A stretch of 64,000 bases of DNA from Mesorhizobium sp. (lineage in GTDB: Bacteria; Pseudomonadota; Alphaproteobacteria; Rhizobiales; Rhizobiaceae): assembly GCF_004962245.1 (NCBI RefSeq), contig NZ_SUHQ01000006.1:62001-126000 (forward strand), written 5' to 3'. Position numbers and translations under genes: made by a program. Positions 42,526-51,565 of the stretch are shown in pieces. The notes beneath the pieces are model-generated. The model saw only the letters and a list, made by a program, of their open reading frames with translations, did not search any database and was not told where the DNA came from. The stretch's first letter is position 1; each line of letters starts with the position of its first letter.

Positions 42526-43419
42526 TCATGGCAGGCGGCTGCGCTCCGCCTGCCTCAGACTTTCATGTGCGGATTTCAACTGGGCCCGCGTGTACATCAA
42601 CGCGTGCGACGCCAGGTCGTGACCATCTTCCCAAAGGTTGCGCCAGATGCCCAGAATGCCTTCGAGCGGCTGACCGACAACGCGCGAGGAAAAGCTCTCG
42701 AAGGCGATCGGGCCTTCATAGCCGGAGGCCACGATGGCGCGGAACACTTCGGCGAGGTTGATGCTTCCGGACCCCATATAGCCGCGATGCGAATCGCCGG
42801 TATGAAAGTAGCCGAGATAGTCGCCGGTCTCCTTGATTGCCGACGGAATATCGGATTCCTCGATATTCATATGGTAGACGTCGAGGTGAACCTTGACGTT
42901 GGGAGCGCCGATGCGTTTGCACAGTTCGACACCCTGGGACGCCGTGTTGAGCACATTGGATTCGTAGCGGTTTACCACCTCAAGTCCGAGCGTGATGCCG
43001 CTCCTGGCGGCCGTTTCGGCGACCTGCGCCAATATGTCGGCTGACATGGCGACGCCGGCGGCGGTGGTCGGCACCGCGTTCTTCTGAAAAGCCGAGTGGA
43101 GGATGCCGCAGACATGCGTCGCGCCGACATCACGCGCGACGCTCAGCGCCTGTTCAAGCCTCGCCTTGCCGCGGGCGGCCTTGGCCCTGTCGCCGCTCGA
43201 GATGTCGGTATCGGCGTCCAGGCCCAGCGAGAGGTTGATGCCGATGCCGTTCTTCTCCAGCTGGCGACGCGTGAAGTCGACGTCGATGGAGCTCGGATCG
43301 AGCGCCGGCGCCTCGATGTAGTCAAACCCGACCTCCGCCGTTTTTGCAATGGCACGCGCGCACTCGTCATGGCTCCAGCCCGCCTCCCAGACCAGCGCAT
43401 GAACTCCCAGCTTATTCAT
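42526..43419 (-). CDS. Ketose 3-epimerase / sugar phosphate isomerase-epimerase family TIM-barrel protein
   Basis: 297 residues of the AP endonuclease 2-type TIM barrel. Likely metal ligands lie in LEVVNRYESNV (first Glu), HLDVYHMNIEE (Asp and His), YFHTGDSHRGY (His) and AFESFSS (Glu), as in D-psicose/D-tagatose 3-epimerases. It probably interconverts ketohexoses or related sugars. The ATG at 43419 (second of two adjacent ATGs) fits best with AAGGGA upstream. It stands alone, and an inverted repeat overlaps its last codons. Confidence 0.82.
   Translation of the reverse strand: MNKLGVHALVWEAGWSHDECARAIAKTAEVGFDYIEAPALDPSSIDVDFTRRQLEKNGIGINLSLGLDADTDISSGDRAKAARGKARLEQALSVARDVGATHVCGILHSAFQKNAVPTTAAGVAMSADILAQVAETAARSGITLGLEVVNRYESNVLNTASQGVELCKRIGAPNVKVHLDVYHMNIEESDIPSAIKETGDYLGYFHTGDSHRGYMGSGSINLAEVFRAIVASGYEGPIAFESFSSRVVGQPLEGILGIWRNLWEDGHDLASHALMYTRAQLKSAHESLRQAERSRLP
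42530..42554 (-). terminator. Inverted repeat at the 3' end of the ketose epimerase gene
   Basis: Nine-base perfect arms (42530-42538 and 42546-42554) with a 7-base loop, lying inside the final codons one base before the stop. Similar in placement to the hairpin over the mutase stop codon at 6.1 kb. No T-run. Confidence 0.4.
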
Positions 43420-43946
43420 CATCGTCCCTTTCAATGTTCGTACACGCATCTTTGAGGCTGACAACCGCTTCGACCCCATAGCGACCCTACGGAACAAGGG
43501 GCTTCTGCTCGGTTGTTAGAAATCATATTGCTCAGGCGATCGCGACAAGCAACGTACAGGACGCGCGGGCGTATCGAGATCATATTGGCAGGCGCAAGGA
43601 CTAGCACCGCATTACCATGCGCTTCGGCTAGTGGCCCTGATCAATAAGGCCCGAGCCTGCTCTATAGCTCCATTGGCATCAGGGCGCGCGAATCGCGACG
43701 GACGCCCCATTTTCGGATTTCCAGTGTTGTGTTGTCGCGATCAGCCGCCGCAGCGAACGCTTGAACCGCTCACTGGATATTGTTCTGGGCTGTTAAGAGT
43801 CTGGATTAACACATATTAATGATCCATTGTAAACAAAGGATTTTCCGGTGGCGCTGCTTCAAATCTCCACCGCCCCGGCGACTGTTCTCAATTCGTAGCG
43901 CTCTCCTCAAAAGCCGTCCGCAGGCTTCGTTCGAATTGCTCCCGAG
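43420..43946. other. Gene-free boundary between polysaccharide region and T6SS
   Basis: About 530 bases between the start of the ketose epimerase gene and the 3' end of clpV. A few short frames occur but none is convincing. Locally AT-rich around 43800-43850. I see no mobile element, tRNA or direct repeat that would mark an insertion site. Confidence 0.35.
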
Positions 43947-46757
43947 CTATTCGAAAGAATAGGTGAAACCTCCTTCGGAGGCTCCGACTGTCACCTTCGT
44001 CATTTTTTGGCCCTCGAGCGACCTGTTCAGCACCCCTCGGCTCAATTCCGGCAGAAGCGTATTTGTCAGGATGGCATCGATCATGCGCCCGCCGGATTCG
44101 ATCTCGGTGCAGCGGGCCTTGACCAGGTCCATGACACCGTCGCCGATCACCAGCTCGGCATCGTTGCTTGAACGCAGCCGGCGGGCGATCTTGGCGAACT
44201 GGTGGCGGGTAATGGCTTCGATCATCGAATCCGACAGCGGGTAGTAGGGAATGGTCACCACCCGGCCAAGGAAGGCGGCCGGGAAGACCTTCAACAGCGG
44301 GGAGCGTAACGCTGTGTCCAGATCGTCGAGTCCCGCCCGCAGCGTGCCGTTTCTGGTCCGGTCCATGATGACCTCGGAGCCGACGTTCGAGGTGAGCAGG
44401 ATCAGCGTGTTCTTGAAATCGATCCGCCGGCCCTCGCTGTCGTCCATCATCCCCTTGTCGAAAACCTGGAAGAAGATCTCGTGCACGTCCGGATGCGCCT
44501 TTTCGACCTCGTCGAGCAGGATCACCGAATAGGGCTTTCGCCGGACCGCCTCGGTCAGGATGCCGCCCTTGCCGTAACCGACATATCCGGGCGGCGCGCC
44601 CTTCAAGGTAGAGACCGTATGCGCCTCCTGGAACTCGGACATGTTGATGGAGATGAGGTTCTGCTCGCCGCCGTAGAGCATCTCGGCCAAGGCGAGCGCG
44701 GTTTCGGTCTTACCCACACCCGAAGGACCGCAGAGCAGAAAGACCCCCACTGGTTTTTCGGGCGCGCCGAGCCCGGCGCGGCTGGTCTGCACGCGCTTGG
44801 CGATCATCTCCATGGCATGATCCTGGCCGACCACGCGTTCGGACAATGTGGCGGCGAGCCGCAGCGCCTTTTCGGTCTGGCTCGACAGCATCCGTCCCGT
44901 CGGGATGCCGGTCCAATCCTGTACCACGGCAGCCACGGCATTGCGGTCGACTGACGGCAGGATCAGCGGCGTCTCACCCTGCGCTTCGGCCAGTTCGGCC
45001 ATCAGTTCGCGCAGTCGCGCGAGATCAGCGGCCGGATCGGGTGGAGAGGGACCGGCAGTGGCCATTGCCTCGGCATCGGTTTCAGGCGTTTCGGTTTCAG
45101 GTGTTTCGATCTCAGATGTTTCGATCGCCGGCGTTTCGATCTCAGATGTTTCGATCTCAGGCGCATCGGCGCCCGCCGTTTCGGCGACCGCCTCCGGAGC
45201 CTCCACAGCATCGAGCGGCACACCCTCGCCGCGCAGCCTGGCGCGCAATTCGAGTATCTCGCCAACCAGCGCCTTTTCCCGATCCCAACGTTCCTGCGCG
45301 GCGGTGAGCGTGAGTTCGGTCTCGGCGAGCCCTGTTTCGACCCGAGCCTGCCGGTCGGCCACGTCGATGCCGATCGCTGCCTCGCGGCCGATGATGCCGC
45401 GCTCGACCTCCAGCGCCTGGCGGCGGCGCATAATATCCTCGACCTCGGCCGGGGTGGCATGCTGCGAAATGGCGACACGGGCGCAGGCGGTGTCGAGAAG
45501 GCTGACCGCCTTGTCCGGCAGTTGCCGCGCCGGGATGTAGCGATGGGACAGGCTGACCGCCGCCTCGATCGCCTCATCGAGTATCTGCACCTTGTGGTGC
45601 TGCTCGAGTATACCGGCCACACCACGCAGCATGAGAACGGCGACCGCTTCCGACGGCTCATCTATCTTGACCACCTGGAAACGGCGAGTCAGCGCAGGGT
45701 CTTTTTCGATGTGCTGCTTGTATTCGGCCCAGGTCGTTGCGGCGATCGTGCGAAGCTCACCACGCGCCAGTGCCGGCTTCAGCAGATTGGCCGCGTCACC
45801 GGTTCCAGCCGCGCCGCCGGCGCCGATCAAGGTGTGAGCTTCGTCAATGAAGAGGATGACTGGCGTTTCAGAGGACTGGACCTCATCAATGACCGCCTTC
45901 AGCCGTTTTTCGAATTCACCCTTCACGCTTGCGCCCGCCTGCATCAAGCCGACATCGAGCATGCGCACGCTGACGCCCTGCAGCGTCGGCGGCACGTCGC
46001 CCTCGGCGATGCGTAAGGCAAAGCCCTCGACGACCGCGGTCTTGCCGACCCCGGCCTCGCCGGTCAGGATCGGGTTGTTTTGCCGGCGCCGCATCAGGAT
46101 ATCGACGATCTGCCTGATTTCCGGATCGCGCCCGACGACCGGATCGATCTTGCCCTCGCGGGCGCGCTGGGTCAGGTCGGTCGCGTACTTCGCCAGCGCC
46201 GAATCCCCGCCCGGAGCCCGCCGCGCCGGTTCGGCGGCGGGAACCGCAGCCGAGGCACCCGCTTCGAGCGAACCCTCCATGACTTCCACGAACCGCGCGA
46301 TGACGGCGTCGGCATCGATTTTGTCAAATTCACCGCTGATCTTTGACAGCAAGCCTTCCAGCACCGGCGTCTTCAGGCAGGCAAGCAGAATATGTGCACT
46401 GCGCACTTCCTCGACGCTGAATTCCAGCCCCGCCAGGCTCCAGGCCTCCTGGATGGCGTGGAAGATATGATCGGAAAACTCCTCGATCGACGTGGCGCCA
46501 TAAGGCAGCTTGTCGACGGCGCGGGTCATATCGGCCGTGAGCCGGCTCGCATCCACCCCGGCGTCCGCCAGTATCAGTTGAACATCCGAGCGCTCGGAAA
46601 GCACCAGTTGTTCGACGAAATGAACGAGCTCGACGTAGGGATTGCCGCGCAGTTTGGCGGTGTCGGCCGCAGCCTTGAAGGCGCGCAAACAGACGGGATT
46701 AAGCTTACCGACCAGTTCCTTGCGTTTGAAGCTCTGCGACGACCGGCGCTGTTCCAT
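43947..46757 (-). CDS. tssH: T6SS ATPase ClpV (TssH)
   Basis: 936 residues. An N-terminal Clp-N domain (about 15-160) is followed by AAA1 with Walker A GEAGVGKT at 233-240 and Walker B LFIDEAH. A coiled-coil middle domain comes next, then AAA2 with Walker [10 protein letters not shown] near 674 and Walker [11 protein letters not shown]. It disassembles the contracted TssB/TssC sheath. A strongly acidic low-complexity insert of six or so 5-residue repeats (E-T-S/P-x-I type, about residues 531-560) interrupts the middle domain. The ATG at 46757 has AGGAG eight bases upstream. It is divergent from tssA and the rest of the locus. Confidence 0.92.
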   Translation of the reverse strand: MEQRRSSQSFKRKELVGKLNPVCLRAFKAAADTAKLRGNPYVELVHFVEQLVLSERSDVQLILADAGVDASRLTADMTRAVDKLPYGATSIEEFSDHIFHAIQEAWSLAGLEFSVEEVRSAHILLACLKTPVLEGLLSKISGEFDKIDADAVIARFVEVMEGSLEAGASAAVPAAEPARRAPGGDSALAKYATDLTQRAREGKIDPVVGRDPEIRQIVDILMRRRQNNPILTGEAGVGKTAVVEGFALRIAEGDVPPTLQGVSVRMLDVGLMQAGASVKGEFEKRLKAVIDEVQSSETPVILFIDEAHTLIGAGGAAGTGDAANLLKPALARGELRTIAATTWAEYKQHIEKDPALTRRFQVVKIDEPSEAVAVLMLRGVAGILEQHHKVQILDEAIEAAVSLSHRYIPARQLPDKAVSLLDTACARVAISQHATPAEVEDIMRRRQALEVERGIIGREAAIGIDVADRQARVETGLAETELTLTAAQERWDREKALVGEILELRARLRGEGVPLDAVEAPEAVAETAGADAPEIETSEIETPAIETSEIETPETETPETDAEAMATAGPSPPDPAADLARLRELMAELAEAQGETPLILPSVDRNAVAAVVQDWTGIPTGRMLSSQTEKALRLAATLSERVVGQDHAMEMIAKRVQTSRAGLGAPEKPVGVFLLCGPSGVGKTETALALAEMLYGGEQNLISINMSEFQEAHTVSTLKGAPPGYVGYGKGGILTEAVRRKPYSVILLDEVEKAHPDVHEIFFQVFDKGMMDDSEGRRIDFKNTLILLTSNVGSEVIMDRTRNGTLRAGLDDLDTALRSPLLKVFPAAFLGRVVTIPYYPLSDSMIEAITRHQFAKIARRLRSSNDAELVIGDGVMDLVKARCTEIESGGRMIDAILTNTLLPELSRGVLNRSLEGQKMTKVTVGASEGGFTYSFE
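45078..45165 (-). repeat. tssH: 15-base tandem repeat inside clpV
   Basis: About six imperfect copies of a 15-base unit (GTTTCGATCTCAGAT on the plus strand) encode the Glu/Thr-rich pentapeptide insert of ClpV. The copy number may vary by slippage without changing the frame. Confidence 0.7.
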
Positions 46758-47087
46758 CGAACTTGCTCCTGCGATCTGCCAGTCAATAAACTGCCACATA
46801 AGCAGCGACTTGACAAAGCGTGTGATGGATCAGGCGCCTGAGTGTCCGATTCCACCGACTTCGTACGTCCGACAAAGCCCACGCCATCGGCCGCAAACAG
46901 CCATGGAACGCCCATCTTTTGCGATGCATTCACCTTCAGAATTCGACAATTGTGCTGCCGATTTCGAGCTCAGGACCGGGTTTGCAAGCTTCCATTAAGA
47001 TTGAGCGGTAACTGAATTGTGGTAAAGTGTCGCAGTGTGCTAACGTTGGGTCACGCACGGCACAGGGGCCGCTTGCTGGGGGTTGGT
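46758..47087. other. Divergent promoter region between clpV and tssA
   Basis: 330 bases expected to hold promoters for both arms of the T6SS locus. A TTGACA hexamer lies at 46810-46815 but no matching -10 box is seen at 16-18 bases. I find no clear sigma-54 (GG-N10-GC) element or operator. A GGGGG just before the tssA GTG serves as ribosome binding site. Confidence 0.35.
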
Positions 47088-48263
47088 GTGATTGATCTCG
47101 CACTCTGGCTGAATCCGTTGGACGGTGAAAATCCGTCAGGGGAGGATTTGCGCAACGATCCAGCGTTTCATGAGCTGGAGCGCCTCACGGAACCCCAGGT
47201 CAAGGTCGTCCATGACGGGAGCAACAAGCCCTCGTCGCAAAGCACCATTCCGGTCGACTGGCCCGCCGTTCTCGACAAGGCGGAGGAATTGCGCGCGCAT
47301 GGCCGGGACCTGCGCCTGCTTGTCATTGTCACACGCGCGCTGGCCAACGAGCAGGGGCTCGCCGGGCTGGCCCATGGTCTGACCCTTATTGCGCGGACCT
47401 TCGACCAGCACTGGGACACCATGCATCCGGCGCTGCGGCCCAATGCTGCGCCACGCGACGCCGCCTTGCGTCGTATCAACGCCCTGCTCGACCTCCAAAA
47501 TGGCCAGGACGGGTTGCTGGCGAACTTGCGGCAAATGACGTTCTTCGCACCGCGCGCGATCGGACCGATCAGCGGACGCGATCTGGAGCAAGGCGCGCTC
47601 GACGAACGGGTCATGCTTCTGGAGGCGGCTTCAGGATTGAATGCGGCCGAAAAGGCAGCGCTTGTCAGCGCGCACAGTCAGCTTCTCAATCGGGTGCGCA
47701 GCGGATGCGCGGCACAGGCTGATCAAGCCAATGCGCAGATGACGTCGCTCATCGCCGACGCCCAAGCGGCGATCACGGCTCTTGATGCGGTCGAGACGGC
47801 TCTCAACGTTCGTCTGGAGGGCGGCGGCGCCGCCGTCCCGGAATTGAAACGCTTTCTGCAGCGTTTGCTGTCGACCCTCGAACGGAATTCCACAATCGGC
47901 GCAACGACGAACGGCGCGGCGAAGCCAGCCCCCACGACTGCAGGTCCGGAAATGCCTATTCGAAACGGTCACGGAGCCGATCCTATGGCAAGTATGGCAA
48001 GTTACGCGGAACCGAGCACGGGGCTGCCTGATCGGATTTCCTCGCGCGACGACGTCGTCAAATGCCTCGACCTTGTCGTCGCCTTCTATGACCGCACCGA
48101 GCCGTCGAGCCCGATCCCGCACCTGGCGCGGCGCGTGCGCCGGATGGTGCATATGGATTTTGTTGAACTGATGGAAGATCTCGCCCCGTCTGGGCTGAAG
48201 GAATTCCGGCTTCTTGCTGGCGTTCCTGATGCCAAGAAGATGGCTCAGAAGGATGAAAGGTAA
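47088..48263 (+). CDS. tssA: T6SS baseplate-associated protein TssA (ImpA)
   Basis: 391 residues. The ImpA N-terminal domain is clear: ALWLNPLDGENPSGEDLRNDPAF at about residues 5-27, with WPAVLDKAEELRAHGRDLRLLV and the ...TRTFDQHWDTMHPALRP segment. The C-terminal part ends in a short conserved LARRVRRMVHMDFVELMEDLAP block. TssA caps or primes sheath and tube growth. The GTG start at 47088 with GGGGG five bases upstream is preferred to the longer in-frame start at 47019. It is the first gene of the long operon, six bases before tssB. Confidence 0.87.
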   Translation: MIDLALWLNPLDGENPSGEDLRNDPAFHELERLTEPQVKVVHDGSNKPSSQSTIPVDWPAVLDKAEELRAHGRDLRLLVIVTRALANEQGLAGLAHGLTLIARTFDQHWDTMHPALRPNAAPRDAALRRINALLDLQNGQDGLLANLRQMTFFAPRAIGPISGRDLEQGALDERVMLLEAASGLNAAEKAALVSAHSQLLNRVRSGCAAQADQANAQMTSLIADAQAAITALDAVETALNVRLEGGGAAVPELKRFLQRLLSTLERNSTIGATTNGAAKPAPTTAGPEMPIRNGHGADPMASMASYAEPSTGLPDRISSRDDVVKCLDLVVAFYDRTEPSSPIPHLARRVRRMVHMDFVELMEDLAPSGLKEFRLLAGVPDAKKMAQKDER

Positions 48264-48269
48264 CAAGCC

Positions 48270-48809
48270 ATGCCAGCCGAAAGCAAAGCGAAGGTCATCG
48301 AACGAAATCGCGCACCGCGCGTGCAGATCGCCTATGATGTGGAGACCTACGGCAGCCCGACGACGATCGAACTGCCGTTTGTCATGGGCGTGATGGCCGA
48401 CCTTTCCGGCGCTTCACAGACCAAGGAAGCGTCGAAATCGGTGCTGGACCGCGCCTTTGTCGAGACCGACGCCAACCGCTTCCCCAAGTTCATGGAGGCA
48501 CTCGGGCCACGCGTGAAAGCCCGCGTGAAGAATACGCTGCCCCAGGCTGAAGGCGCCGAGCGGGACGAGGAACTGGCGCTTGACCTCACCTTCACCAAAA
48601 TGGGTGATTTCGCGCCAGACAAGATCGCCGAGCAAGTTCCGCAATTGGCCGAAATCCTCAAGATGCGTCGTCAGCTCGAGGAACTTCTCGGCTTCATGGA
48701 CGGCCGTGTCGACGCCGAAAAGCGCATCGCGCAGCTTCTGAACAACGAGCCGCTTCTCGGCAAGATCGCCAACCAGGCATTATCCGACGACGACAAGGTT
48801 CAGGAGTAA
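48270..48809 (+). CDS. tssB: T6SS sheath protein TssB
   Basis: 179 residues, full length. The family start APRVQIAYDVETYGS is followed by ELPFVMGVMADLSG and FVETDANRFPKFMEALGPRV. TssB assembles with TssC into the contractile sheath. It sits between tssA and tssC, three bases before tssC. Confidence 0.93.
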   Translation: MPAESKAKVIERNRAPRVQIAYDVETYGSPTTIELPFVMGVMADLSGASQTKEASKSVLDRAFVETDANRFPKFMEALGPRVKARVKNTLPQAEGAERDEELALDLTFTKMGDFAPDKIAEQVPQLAEILKMRRQLEELLGFMDGRVDAEKRIAQLLNNEPLLGKIANQALSDDDKVQE

Positions 48810-48812
48810 ATC

Positions 48813-50318
48813 ATGGCCGAACAACAAAAAACCGCAGCCGTCGCCGCTGAGGCGGAAGCCATCGATCTGGGAGAATTCAGCGGGCTCCTCGAGAAGGATT
48901 TCAAGGTCAAGAAGGACGACAGCGAGAAGCTGCAGCAACTCGTGCGCAATCTTGCGCTGGCGGCGCAGTCCCGTTCCGACACCACGACCATCTCGTCCAA
49001 CGCGATCAAGTCGATCAAGTCGCTGATCGCGGGCATCGACAAGATGCTGTCGGAGCAGGTCAACGAGATCCTGCACGCGCCGGAAGTGCGCGAAATGGAA
49101 GGCACGTGGCGCGGCCTGTGGTATCTCGTCAACAACACCGAGACGGATCAGAAGCTGAAGATCCGGGTGATGAACATTTCCAAGGAGCAGCTCGCCGACA
49201 CGCTTGAAGACTATGAAGGCCAGATGTGGGATCAAAGCCCGATCTTCAAGAAAGTCTATACGGACGAGTATTCGATGCTGGGCGGCGAGCCGATCGGCTG
49301 CCTGGTCGGCGCCTACGAGTTCTCTAACCATCCGCGTGACGTCGGCCTGTTGCGCAACATCTCGGGCATCTGCGCCTCCGCCCACACGCCGTTCATCGCG
49401 GCCGCCTCGCCACGCCTGTTCCGCATGGACAGCTGGCAGGAACTGCCGAACCCGCAGGACCTGCAGATGATCGTCTCGAACCCGGCCTATGCCTCGTGGC
49501 AATCGCTGCGCGAGAGCGAGGACGCGCGTTACATCGGCCTGACCATGCCACGTGTTCTGGCGCGACTGCCGTATGGCTCGGAAACCGTTCCGGTAAAGGG
49601 CTTCACTTTCGAGGAAGAGGTGCAGGCCGATCACAACAAATATGTCTGGATGAACGCGGCCTTCCCGATGGGCGTCAACATAAACCGCAGTCACAAGCTC
49701 TACGGCTGGGGCACCCAGATCCGCGGCGTCGAGAACGGCGGCACAGTCATCAACCTGCCGGTGCACTCCTTCCCCACCGACGACGGGTCGATCGCGATGA
49801 AATGCCCGACGGAAGTTGCCATCGACGACCGGCGCGAGGCGGAACTGGCCAAGCTCGGCCTGATGCCCATCCTGCACCGCAAGAACACCGATCTCGCAGC
49901 CTTTATCGGTGCGCATTCGCTGCAGGACGACGAGACGCGCGCCGGGCGGCTGGTCGATCCCGACGCCCAGTCAAATGAACGGCTGAGCGCCAACCTGCCC
50001 TATCTTTTCCCGGTTTCGCGCTTTGCGCACTACCTCAAGGCCATTGCGCGCGACAAGATCGGGTCGTTCAAGGAACGCTCCGACATGCAGATCTGGTTGA
50101 CCGAGTGGATCAACCGCTACGTGCTGGCCAACCCGGCCTTCGCCGACGACAAGGCGCGCGCCAAGCGCCCGCTTGCCGCGGCCGAGGTCCAGGTCGACAG
50201 CGTGGAGGGGCGGCCGGGCTATTACAATGCCCGCTTCTATCTGCGTCCGCACTACCAGCTGGAAGGCATCAACGCCTCGCTCCGACTGGTGTCGGAACTA
50301 CCGTCCGTGAAGACTTGA
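48813..50318 (+). CDS. tssC: T6SS sheath protein TssC
   Basis: 501 residues, the large sheath subunit. Conserved blocks include GTWRGLWYLVNNTETD, the KVYTDEYSMLGGEPIGCLVGAYEF region, and a C-terminal RPGYYNARFYLRPHYQLEG segment that meets the ClpV-accessible N terminus of the partner. It is highly conserved with other imp-type loci. It is followed by hcp after 48 bases with its own GGAGAAAG ribosome binding site. Confidence 0.94.
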   Translation: MAEQQKTAAVAAEAEAIDLGEFSGLLEKDFKVKKDDSEKLQQLVRNLALAAQSRSDTTTISSNAIKSIKSLIAGIDKMLSEQVNEILHAPEVREMEGTWRGLWYLVNNTETDQKLKIRVMNISKEQLADTLEDYEGQMWDQSPIFKKVYTDEYSMLGGEPIGCLVGAYEFSNHPRDVGLLRNISGICASAHTPFIAAASPRLFRMDSWQELPNPQDLQMIVSNPAYASWQSLRESEDARYIGLTMPRVLARLPYGSETVPVKGFTFEEEVQADHNKYVWMNAAFPMGVNINRSHKLYGWGTQIRGVENGGTVINLPVHSFPTDDGSIAMKCPTEVAIDDRREAELAKLGLMPILHRKNTDLAAFIGAHSLQDDETRAGRLVDPDAQSNERLSANLPYLFPVSRFAHYLKAIARDKIGSFKERSDMQIWLTEWINRYVLANPAFADDKARAKRPLAAAEVQVDSVEGRPGYYNARFYLRPHYQLEGINASLRLVSELPSVKT

Positions 50319-50366
50319 TTCGCAGCAACCACACCTTGTTCTGTTTAAAAGCGGTGGAGAAAGACA

Positions 50367-50822
50367 ATGCCAGTGAAAATTGATGGTTTTCTAAAGGTTC
50401 CGGATATCAAAGGTCCAAGCGTTCGAGACGGCCACGAGGATGAAATCGAAGTCCATGGGGTCGATTACAAGATAGTCGCGCCGTACGATCCGAATTCGCT
50501 TTCACGCCGCGGTCGTGTGTCCCTGGGGATGATCAAGTTCACCAAGCACTATGACAAGTCCTCGCCCTATCTGAAAAAGGCGCTGTTCGACAACAAGGCG
50601 CTGGACGAAGTTGTGTTCTCCGCCCGCCGGACCATCGATGGGGAGACCAGCGACTATCTGGTCGTTACCCTGACCGACGCCTCGATCATGGAATACGACA
50701 TGTCGCAGGCCGAGGACGAGGAAGACCTGATCGAGGAGGAGGTCAGCTTCGCCTACAAGAAGATCAAGTTCGTCTATGACAAGGATGACGAAATCGAAAT
50801 GGATGTCTATGTCGGCAAGTGA
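50367..50822 (+). CDS. hcp: T6SS tube protein Hcp (TssD)
   Basis: 151 residues with an Hcp-type beta fold: MPVKIDGFLKVPDIKGPS at the N terminus and FTKHYDKSSPYLKKALFDNKALDEVVF in the middle. Hcp hexamers stack into the inner tube that is expelled during firing and can carry small effectors inside. It is encoded inside the sheath operon and not as a distant orphan. Its 3' end overlaps the tssE start by a few bases. Confidence 0.9.
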   Translation: MPVKIDGFLKVPDIKGPSVRDGHEDEIEVHGVDYKIVAPYDPNSLSRRGRVSLGMIKFTKHYDKSSPYLKKALFDNKALDEVVFSARRTIDGETSDYLVVTLTDASIMEYDMSQAEDEEDLIEEEVSFAYKKIKFVYDKDDEIEMDVYVGK

Positions 50823-51564
50823 GGCGCGGCGGCCCGGCGCCGACAAGCTACAGCTCACCGGCAGTTCGCGAGCGAAACGCGAAGCGGTCCAGCCCTCTCT
50901 TTGGGATCGCCTCGTCAATGACCTGCCGGGCCTGACTTCCGAGATAGACGGTCTGCGCCAAACCTTACAGGACGAGCTTGGCGCGGACCGACTGGAAGCC
51001 TTCGTTGCGGGCAGTGCGCGGCTCATCGACGCCGATGCGGAGCTGACGTCCGATCAGAAGCGGCGTCTGCACCGCCTGGTCTTTCAGACCCAACACCGCG
51101 CGGAGATCGAAAGCCGCGGCGTGGTTGTATCGGCCCGGGTCCTCAGGGAGGCCGTGCGGCGCGACATCGAGGCCTTGTTCAACACCGAGCGTTTCGAAGC
51201 TGTTCCGCTTCTTTCCGATCTCGAAAGCGAACAGGCTGCAGACAATCCGCCATCGCTTGCCGACTTTCCGGAAGTGCGCCGAAGTGTGGTCAACTACGGC
51301 GTGCCTTCCTTCTCGGGCCGCTCGTCCCGAGACTTTGATCGCGAGACCCTGGCGCGCGAGATCCGCTCGATCCTTGCCACGTTCGAGCCACGTCTCAAAG
51401 AAAGCGCAACAAAGGTAACGGTGACCCTTGGTGACAAGAGCGTGGGCCTGAAGATCGAGATAGACGCTGTGCTGATCATGACGCCGACGCCGGAACGCAT
51501 GCGCCTGCGCACCACAATCAATCTCGATAACGGCTTGGCCCGGACCGAATTTAGGGACACCTGA
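50809..51564 (+). CDS. tssE: T6SS baseplate protein TssE (gp25-like)
   Basis: About 251 residues. The C-terminal 130 have the gp25-like fold of TssE: SVVNYGVPSFSGRSS, then an arginine-rich REIRSILATFEPRLKE, and the strand LRLRTTINLDNG at the end. The N-terminal 110 residues (DRLVNDLPGL..., helical, charged) are longer than in most TssE proteins, which are roughly 130-180 residues. The start is uncertain (50803 or 50809), since it lies inside the hcp end. One base separates its stop from tssF. Confidence 0.82.
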   Translation: MSASEARRPGADKLQLTGSSRAKREAVQPSLWDRLVNDLPGLTSEIDGLRQTLQDELGADRLEAFVAGSARLIDADAELTSDQKRRLHRLVFQTQHRAEIESRGVVVSARVLREAVRRDIEALFNTERFEAVPLLSDLESEQAADNPPSLADFPEVRRSVVNYGVPSFSGRSSRDFDRETLAREIRSILATFEPRLKESATKVTVTLGDKSVGLKIEIDAVLIMTPTPERMRLRTTINLDNGLARTEFRDT

Positions 51565-51565
51565 G

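Noticed and set aside
46758..47087. Sigma-54 promoter for the T6SS
   Set aside because: No GG-N10-GC element with the right surroundings was found in the divergent region.
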